Below are positions 49,210 through 57,569 of a stretch of DNA of 58,223 bases, piece by piece. The DNA is taken from the IMG/VR virus record IMGVR_UViG_3300042429_001477, positions 1 to 58,223 of that record; one strand, written 5' to 3'. Below the pieces are notes generated by a model. The model did not search any database. It had not been told where the DNA came from and saw nothing but the letters and a program-made list of their open reading frames with translations. The position numbers and the translations under genes are program-made. How positions within the stretch are numbered: position 1 is the stretch's first letter; the number at the start of each line of letters is the position of its first letter. The DNA comes from a virus.

Positions 49210-49742
49210 GGCATTATATATACGTACCCATTAAATGTGGTCTTGCTCTTATCTAGTGAATGAAATGTAGCATCAAACTTGATAGATTTATTTTTACGAT
49301 CAATCAATATGATCGAAACAATAGTAGCTGCTTCGTCGTTGGGTCGAGAGATAGCTGCCTCATGGGTAGAAGAGTGAATCCAACCCTGAACAGCTTTCTG
49401 TGCAAGCGCTTCAAGATCGATCTCACCGCGATCACTAATGATATTTGTAAAAAATGAACCTGACGTTTCGTATCTATATAAACACTCAGCATTGCTCCAA
49501 TAACCTAGGCTATCTGAATGTCTCTGCATGGGCCGATTAAAATTTCCATATGCTACTCTGGTACAAAACTTTCGCATCAGGGAGTCCTCAAATGCCATAA
49601 ATGGAGAGAGGCTTTGTGTGATTCTATACTCATTAATCTTTTTCCAGATCAAACTATCAAGCTTAGTAGATTCGATTCTTTCTACTTGTGAAATCGAAGA
49701 GAATGAAAGTAATGCAAAAAATATTATTGCAATTGTTTTCAT
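49191..49742 (-). CDS. Secreted CAP-like protein, copy 2
   Basis: A 183-residue protein with a signal peptide (MKTIAIIFFALLSFSSISQ). The mature part is a divergent CAP domain: LIWKKINEYRITQSLSPF, RHSDSLGYWSNAEC, VQGWIHSSTHEAAIS. The pattern INEYR...W..S..H is shared with copy 1, but many cysteines differ, so the copies are old or independently acquired. Promoter-like TTGTATTATAGCTATA lies upstream, matching the one before copy 1 at all but one base. Confidence 0.65.
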   Translation of the reverse strand: MKTIAIIFFALLSFSSISQVERIESTKLDSLIWKKINEYRITQSLSPFMAFEDSLMRKFCTRVAYGNFNRPMQRHSDSLGYWSNAECLYRYETSGSFFTNIISDRGEIDLEALAQKAVQGWIHSSTHEAAISRPNDEAATIVSIILIDRKNKSIKFDATFHSLDKSKTTFNGYVYIMPKKGSR

Positions 49743-49798
49743 GGCTTTAAATTTAATTGGTTATAGCTATAATACAAAAAATTATCGAAATAAAAAAG

Positions 49799-49812
49799 AT
49801 AAATAATAAAAA
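49799..49812 (+). promoter_or_regulatory. T4-type late promoter
   Basis: ATAAATAATAAAAA, 11 nt before the ATG at 49824. Confidence 0.75.
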
Positions 49813-49823
49813 ATTAAATTGTA

Positions 49824-50057
49824 ATGGCAAATCCAGTTATGAACTACAACCAGTTTATGTCAGCATTCAAAAAAGCTGAAGCGGGATACCGTGGAAAAGC
49901 TAATGTTGCGGCTAACGATAGATCAGGTTCTATGAAGATCAATCAAGGTTTAGTTGAAGGTCCAGTTAAAGGAAAAGGAACTCCTCAACTTGATAAGTAT
50001 ACTAAACAATACATGACTACTGCAAAGAACAAGAGTGTAGTAGGTAAGAAGAAGTAA
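49824..50057 (+). CDS. Small basic tagged protein
   Basis: A 77-residue, strongly basic protein. The N-terminus VMNYNQFMSAFKKAEAG is tag-like, and GLVEGPVKGKG contains LVE followed by Gly, a classic prohead-protease site. The C-terminus (KNKSVVGKKK) is basic. Size and charge resemble T4 internal proteins that bind packaged DNA. Function inferred. Confidence 0.6.
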   Translation: MANPVMNYNQFMSAFKKAEAGYRGKANVAANDRSGSMKINQGLVEGPVKGKGTPQLDKYTKQYMTTAKNKSVVGKKK

Positions 50058-50077
50058 TCAATAAAAATCTAGGACCA

Positions 50078-50335
50078 ATGAATAGAGCTATCATGAGATT
50101 TGAGCAATATGCTCTACTTGAAAAGAAGGGCGACCTTAAGAAGCTAGTAGGTAAGGACGAGGACGAAGAGCTTACGATAAATGATGCCAAGAAGATTGGG
50201 GTCAAGGTTGCTAACATGGAAGGAGAGGACAAGAAGAAATACGTTGGTATCATCAACTTTTTAGGGGCTTCATGTAACATCTATAACGAGCTTTGGAAGA
50301 ATTATAAACGAACGAGAGATCGTAAAAAAGACTAA
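50078..50335 (+). CDS. Small charged protein, tag-like start
   Basis: An 85-residue protein beginning NRAIMRFEQYALLEKKG, a loose tag. The rest is charged and helical (DEDEELTINDAKKIGVKVAN; KNYKRTRDRKKD at the end). Not recognised. Its stop overlaps the next start by one base (TAATG). Confidence 0.55.
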   Translation: MNRAIMRFEQYALLEKKGDLKKLVGKDEDEELTINDAKKIGVKVANMEGEDKKKYVGIINFLGASCNIYNELWKNYKRTRDRKKD

Positions 50336-51468
50336 TGGATAAAGTATTTGAAAAGGCGTATTCTGATGAGGCTAGCTCAAAGGATGGAGGTTTCATCTTT
50401 CAAGCAATCCTAAACTATGACCTGTCCTGGTCAATAGTCAATGGCGAGACTGCACTCGATCAAAAAAATATCCAAGGTTGGCTTAAGCAAGTAGATGTTT
50501 TTCCAGATATGCGGTTTGAAGAGGGCCATGCCACTCTTACCTATGTTATCTTAAGTGAAGTAAATCTACTTAAAAGAAAGTTTGAGCTTGCGAGCGAGGC
50601 AATCAAGAGATTACTTAATCCAGATTATGCTCGAGAAATGGACGGTTTACCTGCTGAAGTGACACCGGAAGAAGAGACACCAAAACCGGTCGAGACCGAC
50701 ATAACTGACGACGATTGGAACAATCTCTTACCATCTGGTCCAAATCCACCATTGGGATTACCTGAGCCACAAAAGAGAATTGGTCAAGGCCAAGTAGCTT
50801 TGCCTTCGGGCCCATCTGCTCCACTAGGTCTTCCGCCAGCAACTTCTGAATCAAGAGTAAATGAGGTTCTTTTTACTACAAAGTTGACTTCTGCTCAAAT
50901 CAAGGCGATTAATGACAAGTACTTTAGCAACACTCACTATGAGGTAAGGTTCACAGTAGATCGAATGGTCCTACGTGAGGTCTCAACCAGTGGACTTGAT
51001 ACGGGTTCTCCCAATGTGACACTTAAACTTTCTACAGGTATGGTGGACACGCTTGATGGAAAAGCAATCAATAGCTGGGACGGATTTAAGGTAAAGGTAT
51101 CGGGTAAAAACACTCTAATTAATAATGAGTCGCTGTTGATAGACAACACGACTGAACCCAAGATCTCAGAAATAATGGTATATGACCCTATTGAAAACGT
51201 GAATGAACTTATCTTTAGGACTATCCTACCTTCTTTAGTATTGGAATTTAAGGGAGACCGTGTACAAATAGATAACTATTCAAACCGCTCTTCACAAGTA
51301 TCTATACGATCTAACATTGATTTTGAAAACTTATTTAATATTGAGGAGGCACCCGCCTCTGAGATAGTAGACACAGAAGAGGGAGAGGAACCTGAAGAGG
51401 AGAATACTGAAGAAACTCAGGAACCAACTACACCCGAACAAAATATTGCTCCAAAGCAAAATAAATAA
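50335..51468 (+). CDS. Virion-type protein with Pro-rich linker
   Basis: A 377-residue protein in three parts. Residues 1-105 are a helical domain, about 105-175 a Pro/Glu linker with a duplicated LPSGPxxPLGLP, and 175-335 a beta-rich domain (NVTLKLSTGMVDTLDGKAIN). An acidic tail follows. No family recognised. It precedes the tail-tube gene, whose late promoter overlaps its stop. Possibly a tail or capsid accessory protein. Confidence 0.55.
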   Translation: MDKVFEKAYSDEASSKDGGFIFQAILNYDLSWSIVNGETALDQKNIQGWLKQVDVFPDMRFEEGHATLTYVILSEVNLLKRKFELASEAIKRLLNPDYAREMDGLPAEVTPEEETPKPVETDITDDDWNNLLPSGPNPPLGLPEPQKRIGQGQVALPSGPSAPLGLPPATSESRVNEVLFTTKLTSAQIKAINDKYFSNTHYEVRFTVDRMVLREVSTSGLDTGSPNVTLKLSTGMVDTLDGKAINSWDGFKVKVSGKNTLINNESLLIDNTTEPKISEIMVYDPIENVNELIFRTILPSLVLEFKGDRVQIDNYSNRSSQVSIRSNIDFENLFNIEEAPASEIVDTEEGEEPEEENTEETQEPTTPEQNIAPKQNK

Positions 51469-51474
51469 CTAAAA
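51461..51474 (+). promoter_or_regulatory. T4-type late promoter
   Basis: ATAAATAACTAAAA, overlapping the stop of the preceding gene (protein end QNK), 13 nt before the ATG at 51488. Confidence 0.75.
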
Positions 51475-51487
51475 TAATCGATACACA

Positions 51488-52063
51488 ATGGCAGGTTTAC
51501 CATATTGGACCAACTCAGTCGCAGCTCGAGAATACTACGAACCGATCTATAAGAATCAGTTTGAGGTGATCTTGAACCCACCGGCAGTAATCTCTGGTAG
51601 CAATGTAGCTCTTTTAGTGGAGCACGTGACCGAGATTTCAGGTCTGCCTGAAATAAATTCTAACGGGACTCTAGTTGAACAGTCTTACAAGTTCGCTAAA
51701 AGATCCTTTGCTGGAGGAATCCCAGACACTACAACTGCTGACTTAACTATTAAATTTACAGTCAACTTAAATGAAGAAAATGACGCATATGTCTATAATA
51801 TCCTTAGGGCATGGAACGATATCGTTTACAATCCTCAAACGGGTAGTCAAGGACTAAAAAGAGACTATGTAGGTTCAATGTCAGTACACGTTGCAAACAA
51901 GACTGGTGAGATCTTTAGAGAATGGAACTTTCCAGTGATCATTCCAAATGATAAACTGACTGAACTCTCTTTAAATTACACTGAAAATGGAATCTATGAC
52001 GTAACGATGAAATATAGAGCAGACTACTGGGTTGAAACTAGAGTAGGTCAGATTAACGTATAA
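51488..52063 (+). CDS. 19: Tail tube protein, gp19-like
   Basis: A 191-residue tail tube subunit (T4 gp19: 163). FEVILNPPAVISGSNVALLV (near 26), the central NPQTGSQGLKRDYVGSM loop (near 118), and the terminal NGIYDVTMKYRADYWVE are typical of the T4-type tube fold. It would form the inner tube through which DNA passes. The sheath gene (gp18), normally next to it, is not in the window. It has its own late promoter. Confidence 0.88.
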   Translation: MAGLPYWTNSVAAREYYEPIYKNQFEVILNPPAVISGSNVALLVEHVTEISGLPEINSNGTLVEQSYKFAKRSFAGGIPDTTTADLTIKFTVNLNEENDAYVYNILRAWNDIVYNPQTGSQGLKRDYVGSMSVHVANKTGEIFREWNFPVIIPNDKLTELSLNYTENGIYDVTMKYRADYWVETRVGQINV

Positions 52064-52078
52064 AAAATCGAGATAAAA

Positions 52079-52783
52079 ATGGAAATGTTTAACACACATC
52101 GTCGAGATATCCTAAATTTCGATAACTATATGGATCTTAAGAAACCAGGATTCGGAGGACCTAAATCTGCAATCGAATTACGGGATGCTCGAGGTAATAT
52201 GAATGATCGCGATCCTAAACTTAAAGGATTTAGACGAACTGTTGAGAGAGACCCTGCTTTTTCTCACCCTGTATACGACCCTACGTACAAGGCAATGACT
52301 GGCGATCTTGTTTATCGACAAGAAAAAAAGAAGCCGTTTACGTATGATGATCGAATCACTGGAATTCCAGTTGTAGAGATCGAACCAGTAGAAGAGGGAA
52401 GAGCCTATTCTTCATTTACCCGATTCATTAATGAAGAAGTAGAAGATGAGTTAGAAGACGAATTGGATGCTGAATTAGAAGATGAGTTAGAAGATGAGTT
52501 AGAAGACAATCAATATGCTGAATTAGAAAATGATTATGAAGAGAGTGACTCAGATGATTGGAACGAAGATGAATATCGTCAGGAGGCAACTGCTTTCAAT
52601 AATACTATGTCAGACCTGCGTAGCATAGAGGCTATGCTTCGAGGATTTGAAAACGGAGAAAACTTTGATGATGAAGAGGAAGACTTTGGTACAAACCCAT
52701 TAGAAGACGAGGAGAGTCCGTTTGGAGAGATACCCGACTGGGTAAAGGAGCTTCAAGCTCCAGAAGATTCTGAAGGATATTAA
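52079..52783 (+). CDS. Acidic protein with internal tag-like motif
   Basis: A 234-residue protein. The first half is polar with several DP/RD pairs. SSFTRFINEEVE (near 117) is tag-like and internal, as in the protein at 80-670. It is followed by repeats of EDEL (about 122-145, encoded by 12-bp units) and further acidic runs to the end. Starts 15 nt after the tail-tube gene and ends at a terminator. Perhaps a core protein cut at INE; not proven. Confidence 0.6.
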   Translation: MEMFNTHRRDILNFDNYMDLKKPGFGGPKSAIELRDARGNMNDRDPKLKGFRRTVERDPAFSHPVYDPTYKAMTGDLVYRQEKKKPFTYDDRITGIPVVEIEPVEEGRAYSSFTRFINEEVEDELEDELDAELEDELEDELEDNQYAELENDYEESDSDDWNEDEYRQEATAFNNTMSDLRSIEAMLRGFENGENFDDEEEDFGTNPLEDEESPFGEIPDWVKELQAPEDSEGY

Positions 52784-52786
52784 TCG

Positions 52787-52816
52787 AAAACCTCATAGCA
52801 ATATGAGGTTTTTTGT
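52787..52816 (+). terminator. Rho-independent terminator
   Basis: Perfect 11-bp stem AAAACCTCATA / TATGAGGTTTT with a GCAA tetraloop, then T. Ends the 51488-52783 transcript; the next genes converge from the right. Confidence 0.9.
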
Positions 52817-52817
52817 T

Positions 52818-53216
52818 TTATATAGTTATAGTTGAGACCAAATCAAGTGGTAATTCTAGTGGATCTGCATCATTTAAGGTGGATATTATTCCATAACTAA
52901 ATTCAAACTCAGGATACTCATTAGTGATAAAGTCGATTGTGTTTAAAACTACTGATGCAGAAAGATTGGAGTTTAGGTATATTATCCTACTGTATTTTTC
53001 GTTCTTGACATTAATTGCCTTATCTAAAAGTTTCTTAATCTCATAATTTAATAAAAAAGACTGCACCTTATTTGGAACAATAAACTTTGTACTAAACTTG
53101 TCCTTAATCAGCTTACTCACGTTTAGGATGTAATCGCTACGATCCTTTCGATTAAATGTCAGGATAAAGCTCTTATAGTCTTTAACAAAAACAATTGATA
53201 CTTTTCTCTTTTCCAT
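52818..53216 (-). CDS. Hypothetical protein
   Basis: A 132-residue Lys/Ile/Asn-rich protein with an alternating strand-helix pattern (VSIVFVKDYKSFILTF; YSRIIYLNSNLSASVVLNTI). No motif or family recognised. It lies one base after the dCMP deaminase gene, at the end of the nucleotide-metabolism run. Confidence 0.6.
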   Translation of the reverse strand: MEKRKVSIVFVKDYKSFILTFNRKDRSDYILNVSKLIKDKFSTKFIVPNKVQSFLLNYEIKKLLDKAINVKNEKYSRIIYLNSNLSASVVLNTIDFITNEYPEFEFSYGIISTLNDADPLELPLDLVSTITI

Positions 53217-53217
53217 T

Positions 53218-53637
53218 CTATATGTCTAGTTTTACAACGTCAATATTTGCAGCACGCAATATTGTGATTCCAGAAACATCTCGATATGTCTCACGATAAA
53301 TTACAAGCTTGATTCCTGCCTGGATTATTAGTTTTGAGCACTCCTTACATGGAGAATAGGTCACATAGAGTGTAGCACCTTCTGTGCTTTGAGTGGATCG
53401 AGTCACCTTCATCATTGCATTGGCCTCAGCGTGTAATACATACCAATTAGTGTCTCCGTTTGCATCTTCACAATCGTTTGGAAAACCCTTAGGCGTGCCG
53501 TTAAATCCGTCTGAAATAATGGTACCGTCCTTAACGATTAGAGCACCGACTTTTTTACGTTTACAACAAGAAAGATTGGACCATTCTGTGGCCATCTTCA
53601 AGTAGGTAATATGATATTTAAGATCCTTGTTCGTCAT
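53218..53637 (-). CDS. cd: dCMP deaminase
   Basis: A 139-residue deoxycytidylate deaminase, converting dCMP to dUMP. The zinc site is VLHAEANAM (near 68) with the catalytic Glu and SPCKECSKLI (near 95). KVGALIVKDG (near 29) and GFNGTPKGFPNDCED match the family. It is shorter than T4 Cd (193). It is expressed with the ThyA-family gene upstream, separated by a small membrane-protein gene; overlaps link all three. Confidence 0.92.
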   Translation of the reverse strand: MTNKDLKYHITYLKMATEWSNLSCCKRKKVGALIVKDGTIISDGFNGTPKGFPNDCEDANGDTNWYVLHAEANAMMKVTRSTQSTEGATLYVTYSPCKECSKLIIQAGIKLVIYRETYRDVSGITILRAANIDVVKLDI

Positions 53638-53833
53638 TCTTTTCTTTGGGTTTAACGATACTGTCCGGTGTAAGAGAATAAACTATCGTGACTATTCCTA
53701 CCCATTGTGGATAAGAGATGACTGATCTAAATACTTTATCTAGACTAGTCCATTCATATATGAAATCACAGAGCAAGGAAATTACTAGTAATTTGATGGC
53801 TGTTCCAATTATTGATACTATTGCTTTTTTCAC
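53618..53833 (-). CDS. Small two-segment membrane protein
   Basis: A 71-residue protein with hydrophobic stretches at about 3-24 (IVSIIGTAIKLLVISLLCDF) and 42-54 (WVGIVTIVYSLT), and a polar C-terminus. Not recognised. It overlaps the neighbours on both sides (20 and 4 nt), so it is translated as part of the operon. Confidence 0.6.
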   Translation of the reverse strand: MKKAIVSIIGTAIKLLVISLLCDFIYEWTSLDKVFRSVISYPQWVGIVTIVYSLTPDSIVKPKEKNDEQGS

Positions 53834-54699
53834 AGGTTTACGTTTTTAAGAATCCAATCATATAGCGGATCAGGTAAGTCAGTTGGCTCATCTTGTCCAT
53901 CAAAGAGAGATACGAAATTAGAGGTTGGTGTACCGATTATGTTAATTAGATCTAGATCGACTTTAGGAATCTCTAAGGGCTCAAACTTACGAGTAATCAT
54001 CTTCTTTGCGATCTCAAAATGACGCTCGTAGATATGAGAAGAGTTAGCGATATGCGTATATGTACCTAACTCTAATTCAGGATATCCTGCATGGTGACGA
54101 AGATGGTTCAGCATCTGCGATTGTAGGATAGCAAAGAATGCAATATCTGTAGGAAGTCCCAAGATCACATCATTGCTGCGCATGCTCACAGTAAGGTTAA
54201 GCTTATTATTTCTGATCTGAAAGATTCCATACATTGTACATACAAAATCCTTATTTCCTTGTCTCTGATGGGTAGGCAGGTTAAAGTGCAGGACAGCCTG
54301 TCGTGAATCCTTGTCTTGAGCTAATGATTCAAGTGCCCATTGATATTGAGTAAAACCGTGTTCATTCTGGTTATTAAATAGCAGATTGCCGTATGAAGAG
54401 TTTACAGTATCATCTTCATTTTTAATAGATTCCCAAAACTTTGCGTATTTTGCGATATATTCAACATCATTTCTACCCATAAAATACCATAGAAATTCTG
54501 CAGCAATATACTTGGATTGAGAAGACCTAAACTCGTTTCTATAGAGACACGAAAGAGGATCTTCAATCACCAATGCTACATCACACATTTCATTGATCCT
54601 CATGTCCCGAGGCTGAGTCACATATTCTGGACTAGTCATCAATTCATGTAAGAGTTCTTCGTATGCGGCAGCAAAGGAATTTGCTTGAATTATTACCAT
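53830..54699 (-). CDS. ThyA-family enzyme, dCMP-hydroxymethylase-like
   Basis: A 289-residue thymidylate synthase-fold enzyme. NKDFVCTMYGIFQIRNNKL has the catalytic Cys (154); SMRSNDVILGLPTDIAFFAI (172-191) and THIANSSHIYERHFE are the nucleotide-binding parts. In thymidylate synthase the residue after LPF is Asn, which recognises dUMP; here it is Asp185. T4 dCMP hydroxymethylase (gp42) has Asp at this place. This points to dCMP as substrate and so to modified cytosine, but some enzymes annotated as ThyA also carry Asp, so thymidylate synthase remains possible. Confidence 0.8.
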   Translation of the reverse strand: MVIIQANSFAAAYEELLHELMTSPEYVTQPRDMRINEMCDVALVIEDPLSCLYRNEFRSSQSKYIAAEFLWYFMGRNDVEYIAKYAKFWESIKNEDDTVNSSYGNLLFNNQNEHGFTQYQWALESLAQDKDSRQAVLHFNLPTHQRQGNKDFVCTMYGIFQIRNNKLNLTVSMRSNDVILGLPTDIAFFAILQSQMLNHLRHHAGYPELELGTYTHIANSSHIYERHFEIAKKMITRKFEPLEIPKVDLDLINIIGTPTSNFVSLFDGQDEPTDLPDPLYDWILKNVNL

Positions 54700-54792
54700 A
54701 ACTTAGTTTTTATTTTTATACATGTTACTTTTAAAAAGTTTCGATTTTTAAATAAAACTTTGCTAGCATCATACAATGTATAACTAGTTTGA
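54700..54792. other. Intergenic region with AT-rich hairpin
   Basis: Between gp46 and the ThyA-family gene on the minus strand. AAAGTTT and AAACTTT form a 7-bp inverted repeat with a 13-nt loop. It could be a weak terminator or part of the downstream leader. No late promoter. Confidence 0.35.
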
Positions 54793-56460
54793 CTAAATTT
54801 TAATTATTTCCATTTCTGAGAAATGATCCTTCTGATTTACTAATATTCGATGATCAAAAAGTTCTTCAGGTAGAGATTCATGAGAAACAACAAAGATTGT
54901 CATATTATATTTGGTTGAATACTCTTTAAGGATTGATATTGCACGATAAACATTTGTCTTATCTAAAGAACTAAAGATTTCATCAAGAAACATTACGTTC
55001 ATGGTGCTGTGCTTCATTTTAATTATTTCAATAAACGCAAGCAATACAATAAGGTTCATCTTTTTTCGCTGCCCACTGGATAAACTCTCAGGAGAGATTT
55101 GCATTCCTAAATAAGTAATATGTGGATCAAACTCATTATCGAATTCAAATGAAAACTTAAATTCTAATTTTTCAGAGATCTCAAGAATCCTAGCATTTAG
55201 GGTAGGAATAATTCGGTCAATCATATCACGTTTGATTCCATTTTCAGATAGAAGATCATCTAAACTTAGTGAAACTGATCTGGTAGAATTTAACTTATCG
55301 ATTGCGTGTGAATCCTCGCCTATTTGATCCTCTAAGCTCTTAATTATCCCAGAGATAGAAGATATTTCTTCTGATCCATCATTCTCCTGAGCAGCCTCTA
55401 GTGAGGACTCTAAAGCTTGTAATTCAGCCTTCTTATTGAAATAATTAGAATCAATATCACCCCGATCTAATAATAATGAAGTTAAGCTCTCATTGATCTC
55501 ATCAGCTAATTTTTTCTTATTAACTAGTGATTCTTTTAATTTAGTAATCTTCTCTTCGATCTTTTCTTTTATCTCGATTGAAGAATCAGATTTTAAATCA
55601 TTAAGACAGTGAGGACATCGGTTTTTAGCGTATATTGTGAGTCGGTTCGATAAGTCTCTAATCTCTGAATTTATTGTAATAACCTCCTCTTGAGCGGCTT
55701 TATTTGTCTTGGTTTGAGAATCAATTTTATCTTTAAGTTTAGTCTTTAAGACTAGAGCTGCAGATACTTCTACCTTTTTATTGGTGATATCAAGGGTAAG
55801 CTTATCAGTAAGAGCCTCCTTCTTTTTGCTCAGTCTCTCTTTTAGTGCCTCAAGTTGAGCTTCATAAGTTTCTAAATTAGATTGACTGCTTTTTAGAGTA
55901 GCTGAGTGAATATCAAGATCAGATTTATTTTCCTTCAATTCCTCCTTTACTCTACTCCGCATATCAGAAAGAATATCAATTCCAAATATTCGATCAACAA
56001 TTTTTCGTTTATCATCTTTGCTTAGATTTACAAATGATTTAAAATCATCAAATGAAAGACTAATAGTATTACAAAAAACTGAAAATGGAATACGTGAAAG
56101 TTCCTCTTCAATAAACTCATCGACTTTTCTCTTATCTGGTAGATTAAATTGAGAGCCGTTTATTTTAATATCACTAAAGTTTGGATCAATTCCTCTGTCA
56201 AGCTCAACAATCTCACCAGAGTTGGTAACAAACTTTACGTTAGTATAGGCATTTCGATTTATCCAATTTGGGATATCTTTCATTTTACGAATAGCCGAAC
56301 GTCCATATATTGAGACGGTCAGCGCTTCTTTAATTGAAGATTTACCTGCACCATTTTCTCCCTCAACTAGGATTAGTCCTGGTTTATCGTCAAACTTAAA
56401 TGTTTGTAACATATTACCATAAGATAATATGTTTCTATATGAAAATTCTATTAGTCTCAT
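54793..56460 (-). CDS. 46: Recombination exonuclease subunit, gp46 (Rad50/SbcC-like)
   Basis: A 555-residue SMC-type ATPase (T4 gp46: 560). Walker A is VEGENGAGKSSIKEAL (near 33), the Q-loop region is NTISLSFDDFKSF, the zinc hook is NRCPHCLND (near 280) between two coiled coils, the signature is ESLSSGQRKKMNL (near 460), and Walker B is MFLDEIFSSLD (near 494). With gp47 it resects DNA ends for recombination-dependent replication. Start and stop overlap by one base with gp47. Confidence 0.94.
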   Translation of the reverse strand: MRLIEFSYRNILSYGNMLQTFKFDDKPGLILVEGENGAGKSSIKEALTVSIYGRSAIRKMKDIPNWINRNAYTNVKFVTNSGEIVELDRGIDPNFSDIKINGSQFNLPDKRKVDEFIEEELSRIPFSVFCNTISLSFDDFKSFVNLSKDDKRKIVDRIFGIDILSDMRSRVKEELKENKSDLDIHSATLKSSQSNLETYEAQLEALKERLSKKKEALTDKLTLDITNKKVEVSAALVLKTKLKDKIDSQTKTNKAAQEEVITINSEIRDLSNRLTIYAKNRCPHCLNDLKSDSSIEIKEKIEEKITKLKESLVNKKKLADEINESLTSLLLDRGDIDSNYFNKKAELQALESSLEAAQENDGSEEISSISGIIKSLEDQIGEDSHAIDKLNSTRSVSLSLDDLLSENGIKRDMIDRIIPTLNARILEISEKLEFKFSFEFDNEFDPHITYLGMQISPESLSSGQRKKMNLIVLLAFIEIIKMKHSTMNVMFLDEIFSSLDKTNVYRAISILKEYSTKYNMTIFVVSHESLPEELFDHRILVNQKDHFSEMEIIKI

Positions 56461-57569
56461 TAATCGTATTGTTTGGTGTTTCTCAAAGAATCGTAGATTT
56501 CTTTAAAACGGTCTACTATTTTTTGAGACTGATGTGATGGAAGATTCATTATCTTTATTCTCTCATCAAGTAGAGTAAAGATATTATATTCATAATTTGA
56601 ATCTATTTCAATATCGCTCTTTTCTCTTAATTGATCCTTTGAATAAGAGCCTAATTCAAGACGACGATGTCCATAATCTTTTACAAGTTCAGTAAATTGA
56701 GATATTGGAAACTTTTTTGAAAATTCAGATTCTATTAAAACATCAATAAAATTATTATTGAAGAGTTCACGAATATCTTCAGGAGTCTCATTTAATAGCT
56801 CAAAGATATCAAATTTTAGATGTTTTGGAGAAAAGTGATTTGGCACAAATTTTTCTTGTACTTCTTTTCCACTAACATCTAATACGTAGAAACCTTTAGT
56901 GTTTCCTCGATCTCCTCTATCCATTTCATATGGAGTTCCAACATAGAGAACATTTCCTTTTTCTTGGCGAATATGAATATGTCCAGAATAAATTCTAGAG
57001 AATGATTGGATATCTTCCGGTTCTAGGCCATGCTCAAGCTTTTGAACTTTATTAAAGTTAAATCCTTTAAAATCAGTATGGCAAAATACGTATCTAGCTG
57101 AGATATTCTTTTGAATTTGAGCTTTAAGTTCAGGTAGATTCTCAATCCACGGTAACATTAGAAACTTATGAGAATTTATCGATAATATTTCCGGTTTTGA
57201 GTATACTTGGAAATTAGGATATATTTTATCAAATCCTTCTAGTGAATGAGTATCAGTTCGATCTTTATAGTATACGTCATGGTTACCAAGAATTACAAAG
57301 ACTCCTCTTTTAAATTTTTTAGTAAGTACTTCAGCTATCTTTAGGGATAGTTTATAGATACGTACATTAGTAGATTCCCTAACGTGATTCCAATCACCAA
57401 CTTGGACAAGTATATCTGTTTCTGGATTAAATCCTTCTTCATCAATCATTTTAATAAAATGATCAATTAGATATTGACTTTGAATTTCAGACCATTCAAC
57501 TGAATTGTTTCGTATACCTAGGTGAAGATCACCAAGTACAAATATTTTTCGAATATTGTCTAATTTCAT
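56460..57569 (-). CDS. 47: Recombination nuclease subunit, gp47 (Mre11/SbcD-like)
   Basis: A 369-residue metallophosphoesterase nuclease. Metal-binding motifs in order: VLGDLHLGIRNN (near 13), VQVGDWNHVRE (near 55), VILGNHDVYYKD (near 94), FCHTDFKGF (near 150), YSGHIHIRQ (near 193). Forms the gp46/gp47 complex. Longer than T4 gp47 (339). Overlaps the upstream 75-residue gene by 4 nt. Confidence 0.94.
   Translation of the reverse strand: MKLDNIRKIFVLGDLHLGIRNNSVEWSEIQSQYLIDHFIKMIDEEGFNPETDILVQVGDWNHVRESTNVRIYKLSLKIAEVLTKKFKRGVFVILGNHDVYYKDRTDTHSLEGFDKIYPNFQVYSKPEILSINSHKFLMLPWIENLPELKAQIQKNISARYVFCHTDFKGFNFNKVQKLEHGLEPEDIQSFSRIYSGHIHIRQEKGNVLYVGTPYEMDRGDRGNTKGFYVLDVSGKEVQEKFVPNHFSPKHLKFDIFELLNETPEDIRELFNNNFIDVLIESEFSKKFPISQFTELVKDYGHRRLELGSYSKDQLREKSDIEIDSNYEYNIFTLLDERIKIMNLPSHQSQKIVDRFKEIYDSLRNTKQYD

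Noticed and set aside
52430-52520. EDEL 12-bp repeats as a mobile or regulatory repeat
   Set aside because: They are in-frame acidic low-complexity coding sequence; no sign of a separate element.
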